Part shown: positions 1 through 6,009 of the stretch, one piece after another | Layout of the letters: the number at the start of each line of letters is the position of its first letter | Position numbering within the stretch: the stretch's first letter is position 1 | Origin: UBA4582 sp964228885 | Lineage (GTDB): Bacteria; Pseudomonadota; Gammaproteobacteria; Pseudomonadales; Azotimanducaceae | Assembly: GCA_964228885.1 (NCBI GenBank) | Contig: CAXRCG010000291.1 | Coordinates: 1-6,702, forward strand | Direction of reading: 5' to 3' | DNA: 6,702 nucleotides | Made by a program: the position numbers and the translations under genes | The notes under the pieces: generated by a model | The model's database searches: none | What the model was told of the DNA's origin: nothing | The model's input: the letters and a program-made list of their open reading frames with translations, nothing else

Positions 1-1
1 A

Positions 2-199
2 CTCAGTATAATCGAGCGCTTCCGTATCATAGCCATTCAACGTGCCGCCCATTTGCCAGAGGCTCCTAGCAAGGTAAGGGGAAATAAACCACATTTTCCG
101 AAGAACGGCTAAGCGTGGTGATTGCTGCTGTTCATTTAAATTTACGCCCCGGCTCTTGTAGGAAACCAAATCCGCGACTAGGATGTCGTATAAAATGAC
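2..199 (-). CDS. Possible partial gene running off the left edge (unrecognised)
   Basis: The minus strand stays open for 66 codons from just after an in-frame TGA (202-200) to the window edge. The translation looks protein-like, with stretches such as NEQQQSPRLAVLRKMWF and ARSLWQMGGTLNGYD. I do not recognise a family. Possible starts are an ATG at 94-92 (31 residues visible) or a TTG near codon 11; neither has a convincing ribosome site, so the upstream part could also be a decayed remnant. If the ATG is right, the gene is divergent from the cupin gene, with about 120 bases between the two starts. The opposite strand in the same codon register is also open (2-112), which weakens the argument, because complementary frames can stay open together. 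Confidence 0.3.
189..194 (+). promoter_or_regulatory. Candidate -10 box for the cupin-sulfatase unit
   Basis: TATAAA lies 22 bases before the cupin ATG, so a transcript starting near 200 would have a very short leader that still contains the GGAG ribosome site. No good -35 hexamer lies 16-18 bases upstream; that spacing holds CCAAAT-like sequence. Just before the box is a small inverted repeat, CGAC-N6-GTCG (175-188). The box is suggestive only; if real, it may need an activator. Confidence 0.3.
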
Positions 200-203
200 T
201 CAC

Positions 204-207
204 GGAG
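204..207 (+). promoter_or_regulatory. Ribosome binding site that decides the cupin start
   Basis: GGAG ends directly against an ATG at 208, which is too close to serve it. It lies 9 bases before the ATG at 217, a normal spacing. The start is therefore placed at 217 rather than at the first in-frame ATG, three codons upstream. Confidence 0.65.
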
Positions 208-216
208 ATGATCGTT

Positions 217-666
217 ATGAACCTCTACGAAAACACAAATCTTAGGTGGAAACGATTTACCGGTAATCATCACTTCAATTATCCGATCGACTTTGAATCA
301 GCACTGCTTGGGGCCCGGGACGATGGCCACGTTGACTTGCTGTACCGTTGGGCTCCGAACGCTTATTGTCATTTCCATAGACACACCGCTATCACCACAT
401 CGCTGGTGTTAGAGGGTGAACTGCATGTGATGGATATCGATCCCGAGACAGGCGAAGAGACTCAATCCAAGGTCAGGCGACCGGGTGACTACGCCTGCAA
501 ACTCCCTGGCGATGTTCATATGGAAAAGGGCGGGCCAGAGGGGGCCTTGGTTCTCTTCAATCTCTTCACAAAGGACGGTTCACTTGCCGAGACGCTGAGT
601 GACGAGGGTAATGTGCTATCTGAGTCCACCATTGACCAGATACTACGAGGTAAAACATCGCGCTAG
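217..666 (+). CDS. Small single-domain cupin protein (possible non-heme metal dioxygenase)
   Basis: This 149-residue protein is a single beta-barrel cupin, probably cytosolic since it has no signal peptide. Cupin motif 1 is visible at about residues 51-67 (CHFHRH...LVLEGEL) and motif 2 at about 90-101 (GDYACKLPGDVH). Likely metal ligands are H52/H54/H56 from motif 1 and H101 from motif 2. The glutamate usually found in motif 1 is replaced by threonine (T60). This leaves a three-histidine site, as known for the acetylacetone-cleaving enzyme Dke1, a cupin of similar length; ChrR-type anti-sigma cupins and related dioxygenases are alternatives. The 48-base gap to the downstream sulfatase on the same strand suggests co-transcription. 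An attractive but unproven reading is that it oxidises the desulfated product or a related metabolite. The cupin assignment is firm; the reaction is not. Confidence 0.85.
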   Translation: MNLYENTNLRWKRFTGNHHFNYPIDFESALLGARDDGHVDLLYRWAPNAYCHFHRHTAITTSLVLEGELHVMDIDPETGEETQSKVRRPGDYACKLPGDVHMEKGGPEGALVLFNLFTKDGSLAETLSDEGNVLSESTIDQILRGKTSR

Positions 667-703
667 CGCAGTGTTGGCAAGGCGATAGCAGCGACAGAAA
701 AAT

Positions 704-708
704 GGGGG
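704..708 (+). promoter_or_regulatory. G-only ribosome binding site of the sulfatase gene
   Basis: GGGGG lies 6 bases before the ATG at 715. It matches only the G core of a Shine-Dalgarno sequence but is well spaced. Another ATG at 702 reads a 6-codon frame that ends just past the sulfatase start; it is probably fortuitous. Confidence 0.5.
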
Positions 709-714
709 TTTCCT

Positions 715-2988
715 ATGTCTGATTCATTCGGCGGCATCATCAACCGCGAGGCCAAAGATTCAACGCCATGGTGGCCAGAGCCGAATCTGCCTGACAAAAA
801 CCTGCCCAATATCGTGACTGTATTGCTTGACGATACCGGATTTGCCCATCTCGGATGCTTCGGGTCCCCCATCGACACGCCAAATTTTGATGCCCTCGCA
901 GCGAGAGGACTCAGGTACAACAACTTTCATACCACTGCGCTATGCTCACCTTCTCGGGCTTGCCTGCTGACCGGCCGCAATCACCATTCGGTGGGCATGC
1001 GTGCTGTATCAAACTTCGATACTGGGTTTCCAAATATGAGGGGAAGGATCAGCCCCTCAGCAGCGACAACCGCTGAATTGCTTCAGCATCACGGTTGGGC
1101 GACCTATTGTGTCGGCAAGTGGCATCTCGCGCCAATGCGAGAGGCATCAGCCGCCGGGCCATTTACGGACTGGCCTCTCCAGCGAGGGTTTGACCGCTTC
1201 TACGGCTTTATGCAAGGCGAGACTGACCAGTTTCACCCCGAATTATATGCAGACAACCATATGATCGCTCCACCGGCACGGCCCGAGGATGGCTATCACC
1301 TGTCTGAGGATCTCGTCGACCAGTCGATTGCTATGATTCGAAACCAAGTGTCTCTCGTACCTGAACGCCCTTTCTATCTTTATCTGCCCTTCGGAGCTAC
1401 GCATGCTCCTCATCAGGCGCCAGATGAATACCTCGATAAATACAAGGGTCGCTTTGACGAGGGATGGGATATTTGGCGCGAGCGTATTCATTCAAAACAG
1501 CTTGAACTCGGCATTATCCCTGACGGCACTGTGCTTGCACCACGTAATCCTGGGGTTCGACCTTGGGCTGAACTCAGCGCTCGAGAGCAAGCATTTGCGA
1601 TCAAGCTCCAAGAAGCGTTTGCCGCTTTCTTAGATCATACCGATGCGCAGCTCGGTCGATTGCTTGACTCACTAGCTGAACTCGGACTCAACGACAACAC
1701 GTTGGTCATCGCCACGAGTGATAATGGCGCCTCACAAGAGGGCAATGAGACGGGCGTGTTAGATGAATTCAGACATTTCAATGGACTCCCGGAAGATATG
1801 GCGGCCGCATCGAACCGCCTCGAGGAGATTGGCACAAGGAGGAGTTTTACTAACTATCCATGGGGCTGGGCCCAAGTTGGCAATACACCTGCAAAACGAT
1901 ATAAGCAGAATACCCATGGCGGCGGTGTTCGTGATCCGCTCATTATTGCGTGGCCAAATGGCATCGACCATGCTTGTAACGGTCAGATCAGACAACAATT
2001 CCACCACATCACTGACATTATGCCGACGATCATGGAGATTTGTGGCTACGACATGCCGGATACTTTCAAAGGGATTTCTCAACAACCGATGGAAGGCGTC
2101 TCCATGCAATACACGTTCGCCAATGAGGCGGAGAACGTCCAAGCATTACCGACGCGCAAGCCTGCCCAATATTTCGAAATGTTCGGACATCGAGGTATCT
2201 GGTCGGACGGATGGAAAGCGGTGACTTATCATCGTGCACGGCAGAGCTTGGACGAAGACGTCTGGGAGCTTTATCACTTGGACGAAGACTTCTCTGAATG
2301 CCACGATCTCGCCGTATCGCTCCCTGAAAAACTGGACGCTATGATTGCGCTGTTCTGGTCTGAGGCGGAAAAGTACGGCGTGCTGCCCATCGAGACCAAT
2401 CAAAATACCGGCTTGTTTGCAGGCAGGCCCCAGCCTGGAACCCCAAGAGCTAGGGAGCATTTCGTCTATTTCCCTCCGCTTGATAGGATTCCAACCGATA
2501 GCACGCCTCCCTTCGGGGCGAGATCCTGGATTCTTCATGCGCGCCTGAGATGTAACACTCTCCCGGATGGTGCCTTGCTCGCCGTTGGGACCGTCAACAA
2601 TGGTCTGTGTATCTACTTTAAAGACGGACAGCTCGTCTACGACCACAACGCTTTTACTGAGCACACGGTGATTGCCGCGTCTCGGTCAGTGCCATTAGGA
2701 GATGTACTTATCTCAGTCAGCCAACAGCGCGTCTCCAAAGGACCCGCTCGCGTCACGCTTAAAATCAATGACGAAACAGTGGGCGAGGGAATGGTGCCGA
2801 AGGTTCCCGTGATGATTAGTTCTATCGGGATGGATATTGGTAGCAACCCAACGGGAGTATCAGAAGCATTTACTGCTCCCTTCTTTTTTACTGGTATTAT
2901 CCAGAGAATCGATATCGAGACGACTCGAGCACTGCGCCCGGATGATGAGCAGGCGATCGAGTTTGAACAAGCAATGCGCACCCAATGA
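715..2988 (+). CDS. Arylsulfatase, formylglycine-dependent (S1 family, AtsA-like)
   Basis: This 757-residue type I sulfatase hydrolyses an organic sulfate ester to an alcohol or phenol plus sulfate. The catalytic set is complete: D39-D40 (LLDD) for Ca2+; C77-S-P-S-R81, the C-x-P-x-R signature whose Cys becomes formylglycine; K135 and H137 (GKWH); H230 (ATH); D336-N337 (SDNG); and probably K397 (KQNTHGGG). The catalytic domain covers about residues 28-545. A C-terminal region (about 600-745) rich in predicted beta strands matches the longer, roughly 750-790-residue arylsulfatases such as mycobacterial AtsA rather than the roughly 536-residue Pseudomonas enzyme. The start MSDSFGGIINREAK has no signal peptide, so the protein should stay in the cytosol and act on an imported or internal ester. 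It needs a formylglycine-generating enzyme encoded elsewhere. It is the second gene of the cupin unit. The substrate cannot be read from the sequence. Confidence 0.95.
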   Translation: MSDSFGGIINREAKDSTPWWPEPNLPDKNLPNIVTVLLDDTGFAHLGCFGSPIDTPNFDALAARGLRYNNFHTTALCSPSRACLLTGRNHHSVGMRAVSNFDTGFPNMRGRISPSAATTAELLQHHGWATYCVGKWHLAPMREASAAGPFTDWPLQRGFDRFYGFMQGETDQFHPELYADNHMIAPPARPEDGYHLSEDLVDQSIAMIRNQVSLVPERPFYLYLPFGATHAPHQAPDEYLDKYKGRFDEGWDIWRERIHSKQLELGIIPDGTVLAPRNPGVRPWAELSAREQAFAIKLQEAFAAFLDHTDAQLGRLLDSLAELGLNDNTLVIATSDNGASQEGNETGVLDEFRHFNGLPEDMAAASNRLEEIGTRRSFTNYPWGWAQVGNTPAKRYKQNTHGGGVRDPLIIAWPNGIDHACNGQIRQQFHHITDIMPTIMEICGYDMPDTFKGISQQPMEGVSMQYTFANEAENVQALPTRKPAQYFEMFGHRGIWSDGWKAVTYHRARQSLDEDVWELYHLDEDFSECHDLAVSLPEKLDAMIALFWSEAEKYGVLPIETNQNTGLFAGRPQPGTPRAREHFVYFPPLDRIPTDSTPPFGARSWILHARLRCNTLPDGALLAVGTVNNGLCIYFKDGQLVYDHNAFTEHTVIAASRSVPLGDVLISVSQQRVSKGPARVTLKINDETVGEGMVPKVPVMISSIGMDIGSNPTGVSEAFTAPFFFTGIIQRIDIETTRALRPDDEQAIEFEQAMRTQ

Positions 2989-3397
2989 AGAGCTGAGCAA
3001 CGCTTCTTTAACGCGAGACAGTGAATACAAAGCGACGATCTTGAGCTCATTCCGAGCGACCTTGTCAATGCAACCAACTAACTGCTTGTGATCCCTCGAC
3101 GCTTTGAAGAATCCGGTTTGCCAAACATTAACGGTGGGTGCACTCAGACGCTATCTGAGGCCTTCTAGGGTCGTCAGACTAGCAAGTAGTCATCTCAAGC
3201 GTTGCTTGGGCTTATATCAATGAGCGTGTACCTGCGGATTAGTTGACAACCTTTAATCCCCTTTAAATCTCTGACCACCTAATTATGCATAGGGGGGAAT
3301 GGAGCGGTCAGCTGCCCGGGGTAAAGTATGCTGCACCAAATGTGGCCCTTACTGGCCTGACTAAAGTGGTACACCGCTATTAGTTATTCGGTAAAAC
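2989..3397. other. 409-base region with no intact gene; gene debris and small dyads
   Basis: This lies between two convergent genes. It contains a perfect 6-bp hairpin, CTCAGA-N5-TCTGAG (3143-3159), and a wider repeat, CTGACC-N29-GGTCAG (3271-3276 with 3306-3311). There is also a GGCC-N6-GGCC dyad (3344-3357). None is followed by a T-run, so no rho-independent terminator is evident for either converging gene. A perfect TTGACA (3243-3248) lacks a -10 partner at normal spacing. Short protein-like open stretches at 3088-3168 and 3183-3383 look like remains of older genes. Confidence 0.5.
3183..3383 (+). pseudogene. Possible short-chain dehydrogenase (SDR) relic
   Basis: In one reading frame this stretch gives QVVISSVAWAYINE near the start. 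It then passes through two stops (TAG 3240-3242, TAA 3264-3266) and continues as GQLPGVKYAAPNVALTGLTK before a TAG at 3381. The second part resembles the classical SDR active-site stretch (YxxxK with a following GLTK), as in YAASKAALxGLTK; the catalytic Lys position is Asn. The ISS triplet resembles the serine-bearing SDR strand. However, it lies about 46 codons before the Tyr instead of the usual dozen or so, so any relic would be rearranged or interrupted. There is no ribosome site at the ATG 3285. A chance match is possible. Confidence 0.3.
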
Positions 3398-4270
3398 TTA
3401 TAATGCCCTGATAGTCTCAATGCGCTCATTGAGGTACTTCTCCCTCTTTTTACCTGTTTCTAGGGATTTACCTGTATACACCTGAGGAACTAACCCTATC
3501 GCCCATTCTATTCGTTGGATAACGTCTTCCTTTGAGTACTTCTTGGAGTGTTGCGAATAAGCTTCAATGTAGTTGTCTGCGCATCGACCAAACCAAGTTG
3601 TGTAATCTCCCTTGGAAAGATGATTTCTCTTTATGATGTCTTCGACGTTTTGCCAACAAAAAAGAAACATATCAGACTGCGCTGAACCTACAACGTCTCT
3701 GCCGGTTTTGCCAATTCCAGGTACGACCTCTTTCTTCTTTTTCTCAGACTTGCGCTCACCACTGGTCTCAAACAACACAAAAATCATGATAGAAAGAGGA
3801 ATTATAATTATGAGCCCAGCAAGCACACTTAGGACATAGACGAATCCTACTCTCCAATTGTCTTCGTAATCCCACCCTCCAATAAACTCCCACGCACCTT
3901 CACTTTTACAGTTTTTAGAAACGTCACGAATATATGTATTTGTCGGGTTATTTCCCTCAAAGACATCCTGTAACGTGCGGGTAGCGGGGCGTAATTCTGC
4001 TTCTGTCTGGTGGTCACAATATCCATTACTATCCCAAATCGGCGTGGTAAGTAACACTAGCAATCCAAATACCAGCGGCACATACCATCTGACTTTATCT
4101 TCAAAACTATCTTCTATGATTTCGCCTGTTTCAAAGACGTTGGTGAGGAGTTTAGTTACACCAAAGTAACTTAAACCAGTAACGAGCAGAAACCCAATGA
4201 GACCGAGCCCGCTCGATATATACCATCCGATGAAAAGAAAAACTCCAAGGAAAAGTAGGATTATAGGCAC
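3398..4270 (-). CDS. Unrecognised four-helix inner-membrane protein
   Basis: I do not recognise a family for this 290-residue protein. It has four hydrophobic segments at about residues 3-19, 21-38, 63-80 and 141-167. A 60-residue loop (81-140) lies between the third and fourth helices and holds exactly two cysteines (C85, C121), which could form a disulfide if the loop is periplasmic. After helix 4 comes a very basic stretch (GERKSEKKKK, 171-180), which by the positive-inside rule puts the roughly 120-residue C-terminal tail in the cytosol. The tail is polar, probably helical, and rich in Trp, Tyr and Lys. The start is GTG, right after an in-frame TAA; a weak GGA lies 10 bases upstream. The gene looks richer in A+T than the sulfatase gene, a hint of separate origin. 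Its 259-base upstream region and the TATCCGAAT dyad argue for its own promoter. Function unknown. Confidence 0.8.
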   Translation of the reverse strand: MPIILLFLGVFLFIGWYISSGLGLIGFLLVTGLSYFGVTKLLTNVFETGEIIEDSFEDKVRWYVPLVFGLLVLLTTPIWDSNGYCDHQTEAELRPATRTLQDVFEGNNPTNTYIRDVSKNCKSEGAWEFIGGWDYEDNWRVGFVYVLSVLAGLIIIIPLSIMIFVLFETSGERKSEKKKKEVVPGIGKTGRDVVGSAQSDMFLFCWQNVEDIIKRNHLSKGDYTTWFGRCADNYIEAYSQHSKKYSKEDVIQRIEWAIGLVPQVYTGKSLETGKKREKYLNERIETIRAL

Positions 4271-4318
4271 TTAGATGGATTCCAATATGTTAACTAAAGC
4301 GAGATGCATATGTTCGTT

Positions 4319-4325
4319 TATCCGA
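4319..4325. repeat. Third partial copy of the TATCCGA motif
   Basis: TATCCGA occurs here in the same orientation as the left arm of the dyad at 4361-4395, with 35 bases between them. With the dyad this makes three copies in 77 bases, all between the orphan membrane-protein start and its candidate promoter. It could be an auxiliary half-site downstream of the transcription start. Confidence 0.35.
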
Positions 4326-4360
4326 GTCTTGACATCAGAAGCTAGACACTTCTATCTCCA

Positions 4361-4395
4361 TATCCGAATGAGGAACCTTTATAGAGATTCGGATA
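4361..4395. promoter_or_regulatory. Perfect 9+9 inverted repeat, candidate operator
   Basis: TATCCGAAT (4361-4369) and ATTCGGATA (4387-4395) are exact inverted copies 17 bases apart. The dyad lies 91-125 bases before the GTG of the membrane-protein gene. Read on the minus strand, the spacer holds TATAAA (4383-4378), a good -10 box, so a protein bound to both arms would cover the promoter. The -35 region is poor: TTGTCG at 15-base spacing or TATTGT at 17. No T-run follows on either strand, so a terminator is unlikely. The regulator is not in the window. Confidence 0.5.
4378..4383 (-). promoter_or_regulatory. Candidate -10 box for the orphan membrane protein gene
   Basis: TATAAA on the minus strand lies in the spacer of the 9+9 dyad. 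It predicts a transcript start near 4371 and an untranslated leader of about 100 bases before the GTG at 4270. The weak -35 fits either an activated or a low-level promoter. Confidence 0.35.
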
Positions 4396-4462
4396 AGACG
4401 ACAATAACCTAATCACTAATTGCATGTCACTGATTGTTTTAGGGGTTTCTGACGAAGATAAC

Positions 4463-4484
4463 GTAAACAAGCGATATTGTTTGC
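4463..4484. repeat. A+T-rich hairpin downstream of the phospholipase gene
   Basis: AAACAA-GCGATA-TTGTTT forms a 6-bp stem, extendable by a G.T and a G-C pair. It sits about 45 bases past the stop of the lipoprotein gene on the minus strand. No T-run follows and the stem is weak, so it may slow or protect the 3' end but is not a standard terminator. It could equally be a protein-binding dyad. Confidence 0.25.
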
Positions 4485-4529
4485 AGAACGGTCAAGTATG
4501 TTAATTGCTGTACCTTATTTACCGAACGC

Positions 4530-5588
4530 CTACTCGGAAACCTGACAGTTTGCAGGTGCCGTGATCGGATTACACTTTACGGGCTGGCGCAAACTCACTT
4601 GGTATTCGTTACCAAAGTGGGTTGCGGGCAAGTAGTAATCTGTACTCACTGCCTGAGCGCCACTGGCAAAAGCCGCTGCTCTGCGTCTTGTGTCATTTTC
4701 ACGCGCCTCGCGAGTATCAGCATCTGCGCGAGTGCGGACCATATATCCGGCTTTAACCCGTCTTTGAATCTCATCAAACTGTCCAATTGGATCATTAATA
4801 ATCATGATTGCGGCAGCAGGATGTCCCTCCGGTGAGCTAGTAAACATTGGGCGCTGTTGCCAGCCGTCATAATACATATCGCGCTTAACGCCGCCCTCAT
4901 CCAGAATCAAAATGAATTTACCTCTGGCCTCGTCTAACAAGGGCCACCGCAAATCAACTATGTCGCGCGGGCGAATAAGCATTTCACCTAGCACCTCTTC
5001 GACGATTGAGTCCATCAGAGCGAAGGCTTCTGGACTGAAGGCCTCTGGTGAGGGTAAGCCGGGAATATCGCCGTCTTTGGCGTTGAAGCTAATCCATAAA
5101 GGCGCATGCGTTGGATTGTTTTGCGACCAAGCGGTGATTTGATTGAGGCAAATACGCAGCGTGGCACAGTTACTGTTCATATCAATTTGTTGCACATGAC
5201 CAACCAAAAATCGATCTTCCTGAGCAACGTAGAAAACATCTAATTCAAGCTTACGGATACCAAGGTCAAGCTGCTCAGCTAAAGGGGCATGCTCATAATC
5301 GAGGCTCTCTACTGCTTTTGGATTTACTTTCATTAACTGCGTCACAAAAGCATCTGGCATAGCTTGCTTGTAGCTGTTGTGGCTTCCGACAAATTGGAGG
5401 TGATTGATGTGTACACCCGCGCCAGTGAATGCGGGTTGCTGGGCGTGGATTAGAGGATCTTTTTCAGCATTTTCAAGCATAGTTTTATGTTCATCAGCTT
5501 TTAAGGACCCTTGGTTGTGATCGCCTTGCTGACTGGGATCACAGCCCATTAAAGCAAAGTACCCACAGATCAACAGTAAAATTCTCAT
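4530..5588 (-). CDS. Lipoprotein of the Ca2+-dependent phosphoinositide phospholipase C family
   Basis: This 352-residue protein belongs to the Ca2+-dependent PI-PLC-C1 family, whose members have a TIM-barrel phosphodiesterase fold. Residues 1-16 form a lipoprotein signal (MRILLLICGYFALMGC) with lipobox LMGC, so C16 would be lipidated. The +2 residue is Asp, the inner-membrane retention signal of E. coli. A polar linker (17-58) leads to the catalytic domain. That domain has H70-N71 (SHNSY), E115 and D117 (ELDVF), H131 (VGH) and a late STDYY (315-319); the two histidines fit the usual acid/base pair and the acidic residues fit the Ca2+ site. Cysteine pairs C141/C147 and C339/C348 could be disulfides, fitting a periplasmic location. 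The family cleaves phosphoinositides to diacylglycerol and an inositol phosphate. Since most bacteria lack these lipids, the true substrate here is uncertain. The gene is alone on its strand, 259 bases before the next minus-strand gene. Confidence 0.88.
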   Translation of the reverse strand: MRILLLICGYFALMGCDPSQQGDHNQGSLKADEHKTMLENAEKDPLIHAQQPAFTGAGVHINHLQFVGSHNSYKQAMPDAFVTQLMKVNPKAVESLDYEHAPLAEQLDLGIRKLELDVFYVAQEDRFLVGHVQQIDMNSNCATLRICLNQITAWSQNNPTHAPLWISFNAKDGDIPGLPSPEAFSPEAFALMDSIVEEVLGEMLIRPRDIVDLRWPLLDEARGKFILILDEGGVKRDMYYDGWQQRPMFTSSPEGHPAAAIMIINDPIGQFDEIQRRVKAGYMVRTRADADTREARENDTRRRAAAFASGAQAVSTDYYLPATHFGNEYQVSLRQPVKCNPITAPANCQVSE

Positions 5589-5595
5589 GTAATAG

Positions 5596-5602
5596 TCACC
5601 TT
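5596..5602 (-). promoter_or_regulatory. Ribosome binding site of the phospholipase gene
   Basis: AAGGTGA on the minus strand lies 7 bases before the ATG at 5588. This fixes the start, and the residues that follow make a complete lipoprotein signal peptide. Confidence 0.75.
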
Positions 5603-5903
5603 AGTGCGTTTTATTTTGGGCCCCTCCAATAAAGATTGCGTTGCATTTTTCATTCTGGGTTGGCGCATTCAATGTCAGTGTTTTGTCTTTTTATTTTATT
5701 CCCGCTCAATCGTAGACTCGGGCAAAATCTTGGTTGTCGAGGCATAACTGACAGAATACTGAACAAAATTAGGTTGGGGTAGGGGTACTAGCGCTGCAAG
5801 TTTGCTCAGGAAATCCAGGGGAGCAGAGAGAACTAAGAAGTCTATTAGTTAGGTGAAAAAATATTAGCTGTTGGGTAAAAGGTCTATATGTGCAGGTTCC
5901 CGC

Positions 5904-5920
5904 TTGATTCGAAGGATCAA
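5904..5920. promoter_or_regulatory. Near-palindrome upstream of the CNNM gene
   Basis: TTGATTCGAAGGATCAA has five-base arms TTGAT/ATCAA plus an inner C-G match, giving 6 of 8 paired positions. It lies upstream of the CNNM gene where an operator might be expected, but a chance dyad of this quality is not rare. Confidence 0.2.
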
Positions 5921-5997
5921 TTCATCTGAATACATTTTTCTGACGCCTGAAACTAAATTACAATTGAATCTACAACCTGCTAGGCGATAGGTCTTTT

Positions 5998-6002
5998 GGA
6001 GG
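5998..6002 (+). promoter_or_regulatory. Strong ribosome binding site of the CNNM gene
   Basis: GGAGG lies 7 bases before the ATG at 6010. It is the strongest Shine-Dalgarno match in the window and fixes this start. Confidence 0.8.
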
Positions 6003-6009
6003 CGTATAT

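Larger units (their letters stand above)
5589..6009. other. 421-base divergent intergenic region
   Basis: This must hold the promoters of both the phospholipase gene (minus) and the CNNM gene (plus), but I found no hexamer pair good enough to annotate. A G-rich stretch (5772-5785, GG/GGGG/GGGG) lies near the middle. A 13-codon frame (5888-5929, MCRFPLDSKDQFI) follows an AAAAGG, but nothing else supports it. A near-palindrome, TTGATTCGAAGGATCAA (5904-5920), lies about 90 bases before the CNNM start. No tRNA or intact gene was seen. Confidence 0.5.

Noticed and set aside
663..923. Open frame on the minus strand over the sulfatase start
   Set aside because: It lies opposite the well-supported sulfatase N-terminus and has no recognisable motif; several similar opposite-strand frames inside 1243-3077 are rejected on the same grounds.
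1763..2224. Open plus-strand frame of 153 codons inside the sulfatase gene
   Set aside because: It is an out-of-frame reading of the catalytic domain, with Arg/Ser-rich composition typical of shadow frames.
3143..3159. Perfect hairpin CTCAGA-N5-TCTGAG as a sulfatase terminator
   Set aside because: The stem is only 6 bp, there is no T-run on either side, and it lies about 155 bases past the stop codon.
3243..3268. TTGACA with TTAAAT as a plus-strand promoter
   Set aside because: The spacing is only 14 bases and no intact plus-strand gene follows.
3298..3362. Tiny Cys-containing frame (MERSAARGKVCCTKCG...) after an AGGGGGG
   Set aside because: It has only about 20 codons, the G-run abuts the ATG, and it overlaps the SDR-like frame; nothing else supports translation.
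2989..3397. Insertion sequence or integron attC remains
   Set aside because: No terminal inverted repeats, target duplications or paired attC core sites were found, and the dyads present are too short and unpaired.
5772..5785. G-quadruplex in the G-rich stretch
   Set aside because: Only three G-runs lie close together; the fourth is far downstream, so a stable structure is unlikely.
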